A stretch of 64,000 nucleotides of DNA from NCBI GenBank assembly GCA_949126835.1, contig CASBPS010000134.1, forward strand, positions 62,001 through 126,000. Direction: 5' to 3'. The notes under the pieces are model-generated. The model saw nothing but the letters and a program-made list of their open reading frames with translations, was not told the origin of the DNA and made no database searches. Source of the stretch: Anisus vortex. Lineage: Eukaryota > Mollusca > Gastropoda > Planorbidae. Below, piece by piece: positions 1 through 13,911 of this stretch. The translations under genes and the position numbers were made by a program. Numbering within the stretch: position 1 is the stretch's first letter; each line of letters opens with the position of its first letter.

Positions 1-339
1 TTAGGGCCAGAAGAGAATCCAAAACCACAAATCTGCAGTTTTACGGCCAAAAGAGAAGCCAAAATTACAAATCTGCTTTTGTACGGCCAGTAGAGAAGCC
101 AAAACCACAAATCTGCTGTTTTACGGCCAAAAGAAAAGCCAAAACAACAAATCTGCTATTCAAGTCGTTGTACGGCCAGAAAAAAAGCCAAAACTAGAAA
201 TCTGCTATTTACGTCGTTGTACGGTTTGTTTAGAAGCTAAACTACAAATCTGCTTTTGGACGGCCAGTAGAGAAGCCAAAACTACAAATCTGCTTTTGTA
301 CGGCCAGTAGAGAAGCCAAAACCACAAATCTGCTGTTTT

Positions 340-388
340 ACGGCCAAAAGAGAAGCTAAAACCACAAATCTGCTTTTCAAGTCGTTGT
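340..388 (+). repeat. Representative 49-bp (long) satellite monomer
   Basis: One long unit. It matches the short unit except that the end reads ttttcaagtcgttgt instead of ttttgt, a clean 9-bp difference (caagtcgtt). Variants with cacgtcgttgt, aatcgttgt or cgatgt occur. Long and short units are interspersed in fixed orders within each higher-order repeat. The length of 49 is also 1 mod 3. Confidence 0.95.
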
Positions 389-637
389 ACGGCCAGAAAA
401 GAAGCCAAAACCAGAAATCTGCTGTTTTAGGGCCAGAAGAGAATCCAAAACCACAAATCTGCAGTTTTACGGCCAAAAGAGAAGCCAAAATTACAAATCT
501 GCTGTTTTACGGCCAGAAAAAAAGCCAAAACCAGAAATCTGCTATTCACGTCGTTGTACGGTTTGTTTAGAAGCTAAAACCACAAATCTGCTTTCGTACG
601 GCCAGTAGAGAAGCCAAAACCACAAATCTGCTTTTGT

Positions 638-677
638 ACGGCCAGTAGAGAAGCCAAAACCACAAATCTGCTATTTT
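638..677 (+). repeat. Representative 40-bp (short) satellite monomer
   Basis: One short unit, taken from acggcc to the base before the next acggcc. It begins acggccagtagagaagcc, continues with an A-rich stretch and acaaatctgc, and ends ttttgt or a near variant. Common variants replace the gtagag segment with aaaagag, aacagag or tttgtttag. The length of 40 is 1 mod 3, so the reading frame shifts at each unit. Confidence 0.95.
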
Positions 678-2858
678 ACGGCCAACAGAGATTCCAAAAC
701 CACAAATCTGCAATTCAAGTCGTTGTTCGGCCAGTACAGAAGCCAAAAAAGAAATTTCCATTTCAAGTCGTTGTACGGGCAGTACAGAAGCGCTAATATC
801 ACAAATCTGCTAGTCAAGTCGTTGTACGGTTTGCGGAGAAGCCAAAACCACAAATCTGCTGTTTTACGGCCAAAAGAGAAGCTAAAACCACAAATCTGCT
901 TTTCAAGTCGTTGTACGGCCAGAAAAGAAGCCAAAACCAGAAATCTGCTTTTGTACGGCCAGTAGAGAAGCCAAAACTACAAATCTGCTTTTGTACGGCC
1001 AGTAGAGAAGCCAAAATCACAAATCTGCTTTTTTACGGCCAACAGAGATTCCAAAACAACAAATCTGCATTTCAAGTCGTTGTTTGGCCAGTACAGAAGC
1101 CAAAACCAGAAATTTGCTTTTCAAGTCGTTGTACGGTTTATTTAGAAGCTAAAACCACAAATCTGCTTCCGTACGGCCAGTAGAGAAGCCAAAACCACAA
1201 ATCTGCTTTTGTACGGCCAGTAGAGAAGCCAAAACCACAAATCTGCTGTTTTACGGCCAAAAGAGACGCTAAAACCACAAATCTGCTTTTCAAGTCGTTG
1301 TACGGCCAGAAAAAAAGCCAAAACCAGAAATCTGCTGTTGTACGACCAGTAGAGAATCCAAAACCACAAATCTGCAGTTTTACGGCCAAAAGAGAAGCCA
1401 AAACGAAAATCTGCTGTTTTACGGCCAGAAAAAAAGCCAAAACCAGAAATCTGCTATTCACGTCGTTGTACGGTTTGTTTAGAAGCTAAAACCACAAATC
1501 TGCTTTTGTACAGCCAGTAGAGAAGCCAAAACCACAAATATGCTTTTGTACGGCCGGTAGAGAAGCCAAAACCACAAATCTGCTTTTTTACGGCCAACAG
1601 AGATTCCAAAAATACAAATCTGCAATTACAGTCGTTGTTCGGCCAGTACAGAATCCAAAACCAGAAATTTGCTTTTCAAGTCGTTGTACGGGCAGTACAG
1701 AAGCGCTAATACCACAAATCTGCTAGTCAAGTCGTTGTACGGTTTGTGGAGAAGCCAAAACCACAAATCTGCTTTTCAAGTCGTTGTACGGCCAGAAAAG
1801 CAGCCAAAACCAGAAATCTGCTGTTTTACGGCCAGTAGAGAAGCCAAAACCACAAATCTGCTTTTGTACGGCCAGTAGAGAAGCCAAAACCACAAATCTG
1901 CTGTTTTACGGCCAAAAGAAAAGCCAAAACAACAAATCTGCTATTCAAGTCGTTGTACGGCCAGAAAAAAAGCCAAAACTAGAAATCTGCTATTTACGTC
2001 GTTGTACGGTTTGTTTAGAAGCTAAACTACAAATCTGCTTTTGGACGGCCAGTAGAGAAGCCAAAACTACAAATCTGCTTTTGTACGGCCAGTAGAGAAG
2101 CCAAAATATCAAATATGCTTTTTTACGGCCAACAGAGATTCTAAAACCACAAATATGCAATTCAAGTCGTTGTTCGGCCAGTACAGAAGCCAAAACCAGA
2201 AATTTGCTTTTCAAGTCGTTGTACGGCCAGTACAGCAGCGCCAATACCACAGATCTGCTAGTCAAGTCGTTGTACGGTTTGTGGAGAAGCCAAAACCACA
2301 AATCTGCTGTTTTACGGCCAAAAGAGAAGCTAAAACCACAAATCTGCTTTTCAAGTCGTTGTACGGCCAGAAAAGAAGCCAAAACCAGAAATCTGCAGTT
2401 GTACGACCAGTAGAGAAGCCAAAACCACAAATCTGCAGTTTTACGGCCAAAAGAGAAGCCAAAACCACAAATCTGCAATTCAAGTCGTTGTTCGGCCAGT
2501 ACAGAAGCCAAAACCAGAAATTTGCATTTCAAGTCATTGTACGGCCAGTACAGAAGCGCCAATACCACAGATCTGTTAGTCAAGTCGTTGTACGGTTTGT
2601 TTAGAAGCTAAAACCACAAATCTGCTTTTGTACAGCCAGAAAAAAAGCCAAAACCAGAAATCTGCTATTCACGTCGTTGTACGGTTTGTTTAGAAGCTAA
2701 AACCACAAATCTGCTTTCGTACGGCCAGTAGAGAAGCCAAAACCACAAATCTGCGTTTTTACGGCCAACAGAGATTCTAAAACCGCAAATCTGCAATTCA
2801 AGTCGTTGTTCGGCCAGTACAGAAGCCAAAACCAGAAATTTGCATTTCAAGTCGTTGT

Positions 2859-2909
2859 ACGGGCAGTACAGAAGCGCTATAACCACAAATCTGCTAGTCA
2901 AGTCGTTGT
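2859..2909 (+). repeat. Representative 51-bp satellite monomer with gcgct signature
   Basis: This variant starts acgggcagtacagaagcgct, has two more bases in the middle than the 49-bp class, and ends ctagtcaagtcgttgt. It occurs typically once per 0.5-1.4 kb, usually just after a unit starting tcggccagtacag and just before one starting acggtttgtgg or acggtttgcgg. It is therefore a convenient marker of higher-order register throughout the window. Confidence 0.9.
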
Positions 2910-2919
2910 ACGGTTTGTG

Positions 2920-3857
2920 GAGAAGCCAAAACCACAAATCTGCTGTTTTACGGCCAAAAGAGAAGCTAAAACCACAAATCTGCTTTTCAAGTCGTTGTAC
3001 GGCCAGAAAAGAAGCCAAAACCAGAAATCTGCTGTTTTAGGGCCAGAAGAGAATCCAAAACCACAAATCTGCAGTTTTACGGCCAAAAGAGAAGCCAAAA
3101 TTACAAATCTGCTGTTTTACGGCCAGAAAAAAAGCCAAAACCAGAAATCTGCTATTCACGTCGTTGTACGGTTTGTTTAGAAGCTAAAACCACAAATCTG
3201 CTTTCGTACGGCCAGTAGAGAAGCCAAAACCACAAATCTGCTTTTGTACGGCCAGTAGAGAAGCCAAAACCACAAATCTGCTATTTTACGGCCAACAGAG
3301 ATTCCAAAACCACAAATCTGCAATTCAAGTCGTTGTTCGGCCAGTACAGAAGCCAAAAAAGAAATTTCCATTTCAAGTCGTTGTACGGGCAGTACAGAAG
3401 CGCTAATATCACAAATCTGCTAGTCAAGTCGTTGTACGGTTTGCGGAGAAGCCAAAACCACAAATCTGCTGTTTTACGGCCAAAAGAGAAGCTAAAACCA
3501 CAAATCTGCTTTTCAAGTCGTTGTACGGCCAGAAAAGAAGCCAAAACCAGAAATCTGCTTTTGTACGGCCAGTAGAGAAGCCAAAACTACAAATCTGCTT
3601 TTGTACGGCCAGTAGAGAAGCCAAAATCACAAATCTGCTTTTTTACGGCCAACAGAGATTCCAAAACAACAAATCTGCATTTCAAGTCGTTGTTTGGCCA
3701 GTACAGAAGCCAAAACCAGAAATTTGCTTTTCAAGTCGTTGTACGGTTTATTTAGAAGCTAAAACCACAAATCTGCTTCCGTACGGCCAGTAGAGAAGCC
3801 AAAACCACAAATCTGCTTTTGTACGGCCAGTAGAGAAGCCAAAACCACAAATCTGCT
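2920..3857 (+). repeat. Higher-order repeat block, copy 2 (offset 2610 bp)
   Basis: Second copy of the 938-bp block at 310-1247. Part of this area also pairs with a further diverged copy 1737 bp downstream (roughly 2.34-3.35 kb against 4.08-5.09 kb), so the first 5 kb holds overlapping repeats of two periods. Confidence 0.85.
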
Positions 3858-5105
3858 TTTTTACGGCCAACAGAGATTCCAAAACCACAAATCTGCAATT
3901 CAAGTCGTTGTTCGGCCAGTACAGAAGCCAAAACCAGAAATTTGCATTTCAAGTCGTTGTACGGGCAGTACAGAAGCGCTATAACCACAAATCTGCTAGT
4001 CAAGTCGTTGTACGGTTTGTGGAGAAGCCAAAACCACAAATCTGCCGTTTACGGCCAAAAGAGAAGCTAAAACCACAAATCTGCTTTTCAAGTCGTTGTA
4101 CGGCCAGAAAAGAAGCCAAAACCAGAAATCTGCAGTTGTACGACCAGTAGAGAAGCCAAAACCACAAATCTGCAGTTTTACGGCCAAAAGAGAAGCCAAA
4201 ACCACAAATCTGCAATTCAAGTCGTTGTTCGGCCAGTACAGAAGCCAAAACCAGAAATTTGCATTTCAAGTCATTGTACGGCCAGTACAGAAGCGCCAAT
4301 ACCACAGATCTGTTAGTCAAGTCGTTGTACGGTTTGTTTAGAAGCTAAAACCACAAATCTGCTTTTGTACAGCCAGAAAAAAAGCCAAAACCAGAAATCT
4401 GCTATTCACGTCGTTGTACGGTTTGTTTAGAAGCTAAAACCACAAATCTGCTTTCGTACGGCCAGTAGAGAAGCCAAAACCACAAATCTGCTTTTTTACG
4501 GCCAACAGAGATTCCAAAACCGCAAATCTGCAATTCAAGTCGTTGTTCGGCCAGTACAGAAGCCAAAACCAGAAATTTGCATTTCAAGTCGTTGTACGGG
4601 CAGTACAGAAGCGCTATAACCACAAATCTGCTAGTCAAGTCGTTGTACGGTTTGTGGAGAAGCCAAAACCACAAATCTGCTGTTTTACGGCCAAAAGAGA
4701 AGCTAAAACCACAAATCTGCTTTTCAAGTCGTTGTACGGCCAGAAAAGAAGCCAAAACCAGAAATCTGCTGTTTTAGGGCCAGAAGAGAATCCAAAACCA
4801 CAAATCTGCAGTTTTACGGCCAAAAAAGAAGCCAAAATTACAAATCTGCTGTTTTACGGCCAGAAAAAAAGCCAAAACCAGAAATCTGCTATTCACGTCG
4901 TTGTACGGTTTGTTTAGAAGCTAAAACCACAAATCTGCTTTCGTACGGCCAGTAGAGAAGCCAAAACCACAAATCTGCTTTTGTACGGCCAGTAGAGAAG
5001 CCAAAACCACAAATCTGCTATTTTACGGCCAACAGAGATTCCAAAACCACAAATCTGCACTTCAAGTCGTTGTTCGGCCAGTACAGAAGCCAAAAAAGAA
5101 ACTTC

Positions 5106-7068
5106 CATTTCAAGTCGTTGTACGGGCAGTACAGAAGCGCTAATATCACAAATCTGCTAGTCAAGTCGTTGTACGGTTTGCGGAGAAGCCAAAACCACAA
5201 ATCTGCTGTTTTACGGCCAAAAGAGAAGCTAAAACCACAAATCTGCTTTTCAAGTCGTTGTACGGTCAGAAAAGAAGCCAAAACCAGAAATCTGCTGTTT
5301 TACGGCCAGTAGAGAAGCCAAAACCACAAATCTGCTTTTGTACGGCCAGTAGAGAAGCCAAAAACACAAATCTGCTGTTTTACGGCCAAAAGAGAAGCCA
5401 AAACAACAAATCTGCTATTCAAGTCGTTGTACGGCCAGAAAAAAAGCCAGAACTAGAAATCTGCTATTTACGTCGTTGTACGGTTTGTTTAGAAGCTAAA
5501 ACTACAAATCTGCTTTAGTACGGCCAGTAGAGAAGCCAAAACTACAAATCTGCTTTTGTACGACCAGTAGAGAAGCGCCAATACCACAGATCTTCTAGTC
5601 AAGTCGTTGTACGGTTTGTGGAGAAGCCAAAATTACAAATCTGCTGTTTTACGGCCAAAAGAGACTCTAAAACCACAATACTGCTTTTCAAGTCGTTGTA
5701 CGGCCAGAAAAAAAGCCAAAACCAGAAATCTGCTATTCACGTCGTTGTACGGTTTGTTTAGAAGCTAAAACCACAAATCTGCTTTCGTACGGCCAGTAGA
5801 GAAGCCAAAACCACAAATCTGCTTTTTTACGGCCAACAGAGATTCCAAAACCACAAATCTGCAATTCAAGTCGTTGTTCGGCCAGTACAGAAGCCAAAAC
5901 CAGAAATTTGCATTTCAAGTCGTTGTACGGGCAGTACAGAAGCGCTATAACCACAAATCTGCTAGTCAAGTCGTTGTACGGTTTGTGGAGAAGCCAAAAC
6001 CACAAATTTGCTGTTTTACGGCCAAAAGAGAAGCTAAAACCACAAATCTTCTTTTCAAGTCGTGTTACGGCCAGAAAAGAAGCCAAAACCAGAAATCTGC
6101 AGTTTTACGGCCAGTAGAGAATCCAAAACCACAAATCTGCAGTTTTACGGCCAAAAGAGAAGCCAAAACCACAAATCTGCTGTTTTACGGCCAGAAAAAA
6201 AGCCAAAACCAGAAATCTGCTATTTACGTCGTTGTACGGTTTGTTTAGAAGCTAAAACCACAAATCTGCTTTTGTACAGCTAGTAGAGAAGCCAAAACCA
6301 CAAATCTGCTGTTTTACGGCCAGAAAAAAAGCCAAAACCAGAAATCTGCTATTCACGTCGTTGTACGGTTTGTTTAGAAGCTAAAACCACAAATCTGCTT
6401 TCGTACGGCCTGTAGAGAAGCCAAAACCACAAATCTGCTTTTTTACGGCCAACAGAGATTCTAAAACCACAAATCTGCAATTCAAGTCGTTGTACGGCCA
6501 GAAAAGAAGCCAAAACCAGAAATCTGCTGTTTTACGGCCAGTAGAGAAGCCAAAACCACAAATCTGCTTTTGTACGGCCAGTAGAGAAGCCAAAACAACA
6601 AATCTGCTGTTTTACGGCCAAAAGAGAAGCCAAAACAACAAATCTGCTATTCAAGTCGTTGTACGGTTTGCGCAGAAGCCAAAACCACAAATCTGCTGTT
6701 TTACGGCCAAAAGAGAAGCTAAAACCACAAATCTGCTTTTCAAGTCGTTGTACGGCCAGAAAAGAAGCCAAAACCAGAAATCTGCTTTTCAAGTCGTTGT
6801 ACGGCCAGTACAGCAGCGCCAATACCACAGATCTGCTAGTCAAGTCGTTGTACGGTTTGTGGAGAAGCCAAAACCACAAATCTGCTGTTTTACGGCCAAA
6901 AGAGAAGCTAAAACCACAAATCTGCTTTTCAAGTCGTTGTACGGCCAGAAAAGAAGCCAAAACCAGAAATCTGCTGTTGTACGACAAGTAGAGAATCCAA
7001 AACCACAAATCTGCAGTTTTACGGCCAAAAGAGAAGCCAAAACCACAAATCTGCTGTTTTACGGCCAG
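5106..7068 (+). repeat. Two-kb higher-order block, copy 1 of 3
   Basis: The same variant order recurs 4640 bp downstream (9746-11708) with few substitutions. Examples are gcgcagaagcc at about 6669 against gcggagaagcc at about 11309, and ctagtagagaagcc near 6280 against ctagcagagaagcc near 10920. The match stops where acggccagaaaaaaagcc here faces acggccagtagaaaagcc in copy 2. Confidence 0.8.
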
Positions 7069-9745
7069 AAAAAAAGCCAAACCAGAAATCTTCTATCCAC
7101 GTCGTTGTACGGTTTGTTTAGAAGCTAAAACCACAAATCTGCTTTCGTACGGCCAGTAGAGAAGCCAAAACCACAATTCTGCTTTTGTACGGCCAGTAGA
7201 GAAGCCAAAACCACAAATCTGCTTTTTTACGGCCAACAGAGATTCCAAAACCAAAAATCTGCAATTCAAGTCGTTGTTCGGCCAGTACAGAAGCCAAAAC
7301 CAGAAATTTGCATTTCAAGTCGTTGTACGGGCAGTACAGAAGCGCTTTAACCACAAATCTGCTAGTCAAGTCGTTGTACGGTTTGTGGAGAAGCCAAAAC
7401 CACAAATCTGCTGTTTTACGGCCAAAAGAGAAGCTAAAACCGTAAATCTGCTCTTCAAGTCGTTGTACGGCCAGAAAAGAAGCCAAAACCAGAAATCTGC
7501 TGTTTTACGGCCAGTAGAAAAGTTAAAACCACAAATCTGCTTTTGTACGGCTAGTAGAGAAGACAAAACCACAAATCTGCTGTTTTACGTCCAAAAGAGA
7601 AGCCAAAACAACAAATCTGCTATTCAAGTCGTTGTACGGCCAGAAAAAAAGCCAAAACTAGAAATCTGCTATTTACGTCGTTGTACGGTTTGTTTAGGAG
7701 CTAAAACTACAAATCTGTTTTCGTACGGCCAGTAGAGAAGCCAAAACCACAAATCTGCTTTTGTACGGCCAGTAGAGAAGCCAAAACCACAAATCTGCTT
7801 TTTTACGGCCAAAAGAGATTCCAAAACCACAAATCTGCAATTCAAGTCGTTGTTCGGCCAGTACAGAAGCCAAAAAAGAAATTTGCATTTCAAGTCGTTG
7901 TACGGGCAGTACAGAAGCGCTAATACCACAAATCTGCTAGTCAAGTCGTTGTACGGTTTGCGGAGAAGCCAAAACCACAAATCTGCTGTTTTACGGCCAA
8001 AAGAGAAGCTAAAACCACAAATCTGCTTTTCAAGTCGTTGTACGGCCAGAAAAGAAGCCAAAACCAGAAATCTGCTGTTTTACGGCCAGTAGAGAATCCA
8101 AAACCACAAATCTGCAGTTTTACGGCCAAAAGAGAAGCCAAAACCACAAATCTGCTTTTGTACAGCTAGTAGAGAAGCCAAAACCACAAATCTGCTTTTT
8201 TACGGCCAACAGAGATTCTAAAACCACAAATCTGCAATTCAAGTCGTTGTACGGCCAGAAAAGAAGCCAAAACCACAAATCTGCTGTTTTACGGCCAGTA
8301 GAGAAGCCAAAACCACAAATCTGCTTTTGTACGGCCAGTAGAGAAGCCAAAACAACAAATCTGCTTTTGGACGGCCAGTAGAGAAGCCAAAACTACAAAT
8401 CTGCTTTTGTACGGCCAGTAGAGAAGCCAAAATATCAAATATGCTTTTTTACGGCCAACAGAGATTCTAAAACAACAAATATGCAATTCAAGTCGTTGTT
8501 CTGCCAGTACAGAAGCCAAAACCAGAAATTTGCTTTTCAAGTCGTTGTACGGCCAGTACAGCAGCGCCAATACCACAGATCTGCTAGTCAAGTCGTTGTA
8601 CGGTTTGTGGAGAAGCCAAAACCACAAATCTGCTGTTTTACGGCCAAAAGAGAAGCTAAAACCACAAATCTGCTTTTCAAGTCGTTGTACGGCCAGAAAA
8701 GAAGCCAAAACCAGGAATCTGCAGTTGTACGACCAGTAGAGAAGCCAAAACCACAAATCTGCTTTTTTACGGCCAAAAGAGAAGCCAAAACCACAAATCT
8801 GCAATTCAAGTCGTTGTTCGGCCAGTATAGAAGCCAAAACCAGAAATTTGCATTTCAAGTCGTTGTACGGCCAGTACAGAAGCGCCAATACCACAGATCT
8901 GCTAGTCAAGTCGTTGTACGGTTTGTGGAGAAGCCAAAATTACAAATCTGCTGTTTTACGGCCAAAAGAGACGCTAAAACAACAAATCTGCTATTCACGT
9001 CGTTGTACGGTTTGTTTAGAAACTAAAACCACAAATCCGCTTTCGTACGGCCAGAAGAGAAGCCAAAACCACAAATCTGCTTTTTTACGGCCAACAGAGA
9101 TTCCAAAACCACAAATCTGCAATTCAAGTCGTTGTTCGGCCAGTACAGAAGCCAAAACCAAAAATTTGCATTTCAAGTCGTTGTTCGGCCAGTACAGAAG
9201 CCAAAACCAGAAATTTGCATTTCAAGTCGTTGTACGGGCAGTACAGAAGCGCTATAACCAAAAATCTGCTAGTCAAGTCGTTGTACGGTTTGTGGAGAAG
9301 CCAAAACCAAAAATCTGCTGTTTTACGGCCCAAAGAGAAGCTAAAACCACAAATCTGCTTTTCAAGTCGTTGTACGGCCAGAAAAGAAGCCAAAACAAAA
9401 AATCTGCTGTTTTACGGCCAGTAGAGAATCCAAAACCACAAATCTTTTAGTTTTACGGCCAAAAGAGAAGCCAAAACCACAAATCTGCTGTTTTACGGCC
9501 AGAAAAAAAAGCCAAAACCAGAAATCTGCTATTCACGTCGTTAAACGGTTTGTTTAGAAGCTAAAACCACAAATCTGTTTTCGTACGGCCAGTAGAGAAG
9601 CCAAAACCACAAATCTGCTTTTGTACGGCCAGTAGAGAAGCCAAAACCACAAATCTGCTTTTTTACGGCCAAAAGAGATTCCAAAACCACAAATCTGCAA
9701 TTCAAGTCGTTGTTCGGCCAGTACAGAAGCCAAAAAAGAAATTTG

Positions 9746-11708
9746 CATTTCAAGTCGTTGTACGGGCAGTACAGAAGCGCTAATACCACAAATCTGCTAG
9801 TCAAGTCGTTGTACGGTTTGCGGAGAAGCCAAAACCACAAATCTGCTGTTTTACGGCCAAAAGAGAAGCTAAAACCACAAATCTGCTTTTCAAGTCGTTG
9901 TACGGTCAGAAAAGAAGCCAAAACCAGAAATCTGCTGTTTTACGGCCAGTAGAGAAGCCAAAACCACAAATCTGCTTTTGTACGGCCAGTAGAGAAGCCA
10001 AAAACACAAATCTGCTGTTTTACGGCCAAAAGAGAAGCCAAAACAACAAATCTGCTATTCAAGTCGTTGTACGGCCAGAAAAAAAGCCAAAACTAGAAAT
10101 CTGCTATTTACGTCGTTGTACGGTTTGTTTAGAAGCTAAAACTACAAATCTGCTTTAGTACGGCCAGTAGAGAAGCCAAAACTACAAATCTGCTTTTGTA
10201 CGACCAGTAGAGAAGCGCCAATACCACAGATCTTCTAGTCAAGTCGTTGTACGGTTTGTGGAGAAGCCAAAATTACAAATCTGCTGTTTTACGGCCAAAA
10301 AAGACTCTAAAACCACAATACTGCTTTTCAAGTCGTTGTACGGCCAGAAAAAAAGCCAAAACCAGAAATCTGCTATTCACGTCGTTGTACGGTTTGTTTA
10401 GAAGCTAAAACCACAAATCTGCTTTCGTACGGCCAGTAGAGAAGCCAAAACCACAAATCTGCTTTTTTACGGCCAACAGAGATTCCAAAACCACAAATCT
10501 GCAATTCAAGTCGTTGTTCGGCCAGTACAGAAGCCAAAACCAGAAATTTGCATTTCAAGTTGTTGTACGGGCAGTACAGAAGCGCTATAACCACAAATCT
10601 GCTAGTCAAGTCGTTGTACGGTTTGTGGAGAAGCCAAAACCACAAATCTGCTGTTTTACGGCCAAAAGAGAAGCTAAAACCACAAATCTTCTTTTCAAGT
10701 CGTTGTACGGCCAGAAAAGAAGCCAAAACCAGAAATCTGCTGTTTTACGGCCAGTAGAGAATCCAAAACCACAAATCTGCAGTTTTACGGCCAAAAGAGA
10801 AGCCAAAACCACAAATCTGCTGTTTTACGGCCAGAAAAAAAGCCAAAACCAGAAATCTGCTATTTACGTCGTTGTACGGTTTGTTTAGAAGCTAAAACCA
10901 CAAATCTGCTTTTGTACAGCTAGCAGAGAAGCCAAAACCACAAATCTGCTGTTTTACGGCCAGAAAAAAAGCCAAAACCAGAAATCTGCTATTCACGTCG
11001 TTGTACGGTTTGTTTAGAAGCTAAAACCACAAATCTGCTTTCGTACGGCCTGTAGAGAAGCCAAAACCACAAATCTGCTTTTTTACGGCCAACAGATATT
11101 CTAAAACCACAAATCTGCAATTCAAGTCGTTGTACGGCCAGAAAAGAAGCCAAAACCAGAAATCTGCTGTTTTACGGCCAGTAGAGAAGCCAAAACCACA
11201 AATCTGCTTTTGTACGGCCAGTAGAGAAGCCAAAACAACAAATCTGCTGTTTTACGGCCAAAAGAGAAGCCAAAACAACAAATCTGCTATTCAAGTCGTT
11301 GTACGGTTTGCGGAGAAGCCAAAACCACAAATCTGCTGTTTTACGGCCAAAAGAGAAGCTAAAACCACAAATCTGCTTTTCAAGTCGTTGTACGACCAGA
11401 AAAGAAGCCAAAACCAGAAATCTGCTTTTCAAGTCGTTGTACGGCCAGTACAGCAGCGCCAATACCACAGATCTGCTAGTCAAGTCGTTGTACGGTTTGT
11501 GGAGAAGCCAAAACCACAAATCTGCTGTTTTACGGCCAAAAGAGAAGCTAAAACCACAAATCTGCTTTTCAAGTCGTTGTACGGCCAGAAAAGAAGCCAA
11601 AACCAGAAATCTGCTGTTGTACGACAAGTAGAGAATCCAAAACCACAAATCTGCAGTTTTACGGCCAAAAGAGAAGCCAAAACCACAAATCTGCTGTTTT
11701 ACGGCCAG
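9746..11708 (+). repeat. Two-kb higher-order block, copy 2 of 3
   Basis: Copy of the 5106-7068 block. Most of it is repeated again 4012 bp further on. After 11708 it joins a different run of monomers that resembles the 7.5-kb and 16.3-kb regions, showing that HOR types have been spliced together. Confidence 0.8.
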
Positions 11709-13911
11709 TAGAAAAGCCAAAACCACAAATCTGCTTTTGTACGGCTAGTAGAGAAGACAAAACCACAAATCTGCTGTTTTACGTCCAAAAGAGAAGCCAA
11801 AACAACAAATCTGCTATTCAAGTCGTTGTACGGCCAGAAAAAAAGCCAAAACTAGAAATCTGCTATTTACGTCGTTGTACGGTTTGTTTAGGAGCTAAAA
11901 CTACAAATCTGCTTTTCAAGTCGTTGTACGGCCAGAAAAAAAGCCAAAACCAGAAATCTGCTGTTGTACGACCAGTAGAGAATACAAAACCACAAATTTG
12001 CAGTTTAACGGCCAGAAAAAAAGCCAAAACCAGAAATCTGCTATTCACGTCGATGTACGGTTTGTTTAGAAGCTAAAACCACAAATCTGCTTTCAAACGG
12101 CCAGTAGAGAAGCCAAAACCACAAATCTGCTTTTGTACGGTCAGTAGAGAAGCCAAAACTACAAATCTGCTTTTGTACGGCCAGTAGAGAAGCCAAAATC
12201 ACAGATCTGCTTTTTTACGGCCAACAGAGATTCCAAAACCACAAATCTGCATTTCAAGTCGTTGTTTGGCCAAAAGAGATGCTAAAACCACAAATCTGCT
12301 TTTCAAGTCGTTGTACGGCCAGAAAAAAAGCCAAAACCAGAAATCTGCTGTTGTACGACCAGTAGAGAATCCAAAACCACAAATTTGCAGTTTAACGGCC
12401 AGAAAAAAAGCCAAAACCAGAAATCTGCTATTCACGTCGATGTACGGTTTGTTTAGAAGCTAAAACCACAAATCTGCTTTCAAACGGCCAGTAGAGAAGC
12501 CAAAACCACAAATCTGCTTTTGTACGGTCAGTAGAGAAGCCAAAACCACAAATCTGCTTTTTTACGGCCAACAGAGATTCCAAAACTACAAATCTGCAAT
12601 TCAAGTCGTTGTTCGGCCAGTACAGAAGCCAAAACCAGAAATTTGCATTTCAAGTCGTTGTACGGGCAGTACAGAAGCGCTAATACCACAAATCTGCTAG
12701 TCAAGTCGTTGTACGGTTTGCGGAGAAGCCAAAACCACAAATCTGCTGTTTTACGGCCAAAAGAGTTGCTAAAACCACAAATCTGCTTTTCAAGTCGTTG
12801 TACGGCAGGAAAAGAAGCCAAAACCAGAAATCTGCTGTTGTACGGCCAGTAGAGAATCCAAAACCACAAAACTGCTGTTTTATAGCCAAAAAAGAAGCCA
12901 AAACCACAAATCTGCAGTTTTACGGCCAGAAAAAAAGCCAAAACCAGAAATCTGCTATTAAAGTCGTTGTACTGTTTGTGGAGAAGCCAAAACAACAAGT
13001 CTGCTGTTGTACGGCTAGTAGAGAAGCCAAAACCACAAATCTGCTGTTTTACGCAAAAAGAGAAACCAAAACCACAAATCTGCTATTCAAGTCGTTGTAC
13101 GGCCAGAAAAAAAAGCCAAAACCAGAAATCTGGTTTTCAAGTCGTTGTACGGCTAGTACAGAAGCGCCAATACCACAAATCTGCTAGTCAAGTCGTTGTA
13201 CGGTTTGTGGAGAAGACAAAACTACAAATCTGCCCTTTTACGGCCAAAATAGAAGCTAAAACCACAAATCAGCTTTTCAAGTCGTTGCACGGCCAGAAAA
13301 GAAGCCAAAACCACAAATCTGCTGTTTTACGGCCAGTAGAGAAGCCAAAACCACAAATCTGCTTTTGTACGGCCAGTAGAGAAGCCAAAACCACAAATCT
13401 GCTGTTTTACGGCCAAAAGAGAAGCCAAAACAACAAATCTGCTATTCAAGTCGTTGTACGGTTTGTTTAGAAGCTAAAACTACAAATCTGCTTTTGTACG
13501 GCCAGTAGAGAAGCCAAAATCACAAATCTGCTTTTTTACGGTCAACAGAGATTCCAAAACCACAAATCTGCATTTGAAGTCGTTGTTTGGCCAGTACAGA
13601 AGCCAAAACCAGAAATATGCTATTCACGTCGTTGTACAGTTTGTTAAGAAGCTAAAACCACAAATCTGCTTTTTTACGGCCAACAGAGATTCCAAAACCG
13701 CAAATCTGCAATTCAAGTCGTTGTTCGGCCAGTACAGAAGCCAAAACCAGAAATTTGCATTTCAAGTCGTTGTACGGGCAGTACAGAAGCGCTATAACCA
13801 CAAATCTGCTAGTCAAGTCGTTGTACGGTTTGTGGAGAAGCCAAAACCACAAATCTGCTGTTTTACGGCCAAAAGAGAAGCTAAAACCACAAATCTGCTT
13901 TTCAAGTCGTT

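Larger units (their letters stand above)
310..1247 (+). repeat. Higher-order repeat block, copy 1 (offset 2610 bp)
   Basis: Reading forward from 310, the order of monomer variants is the same as from 2920, a constant offset of 2610 bp. The match ends at 1247, where ctgctgtt at 1244 faces ctgctttt at 3854. Translations in the overlapping frames are identical over the block, so I saw no substitution. Immediately outside 310-1247 the monomer types differ. Confidence 0.85.
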
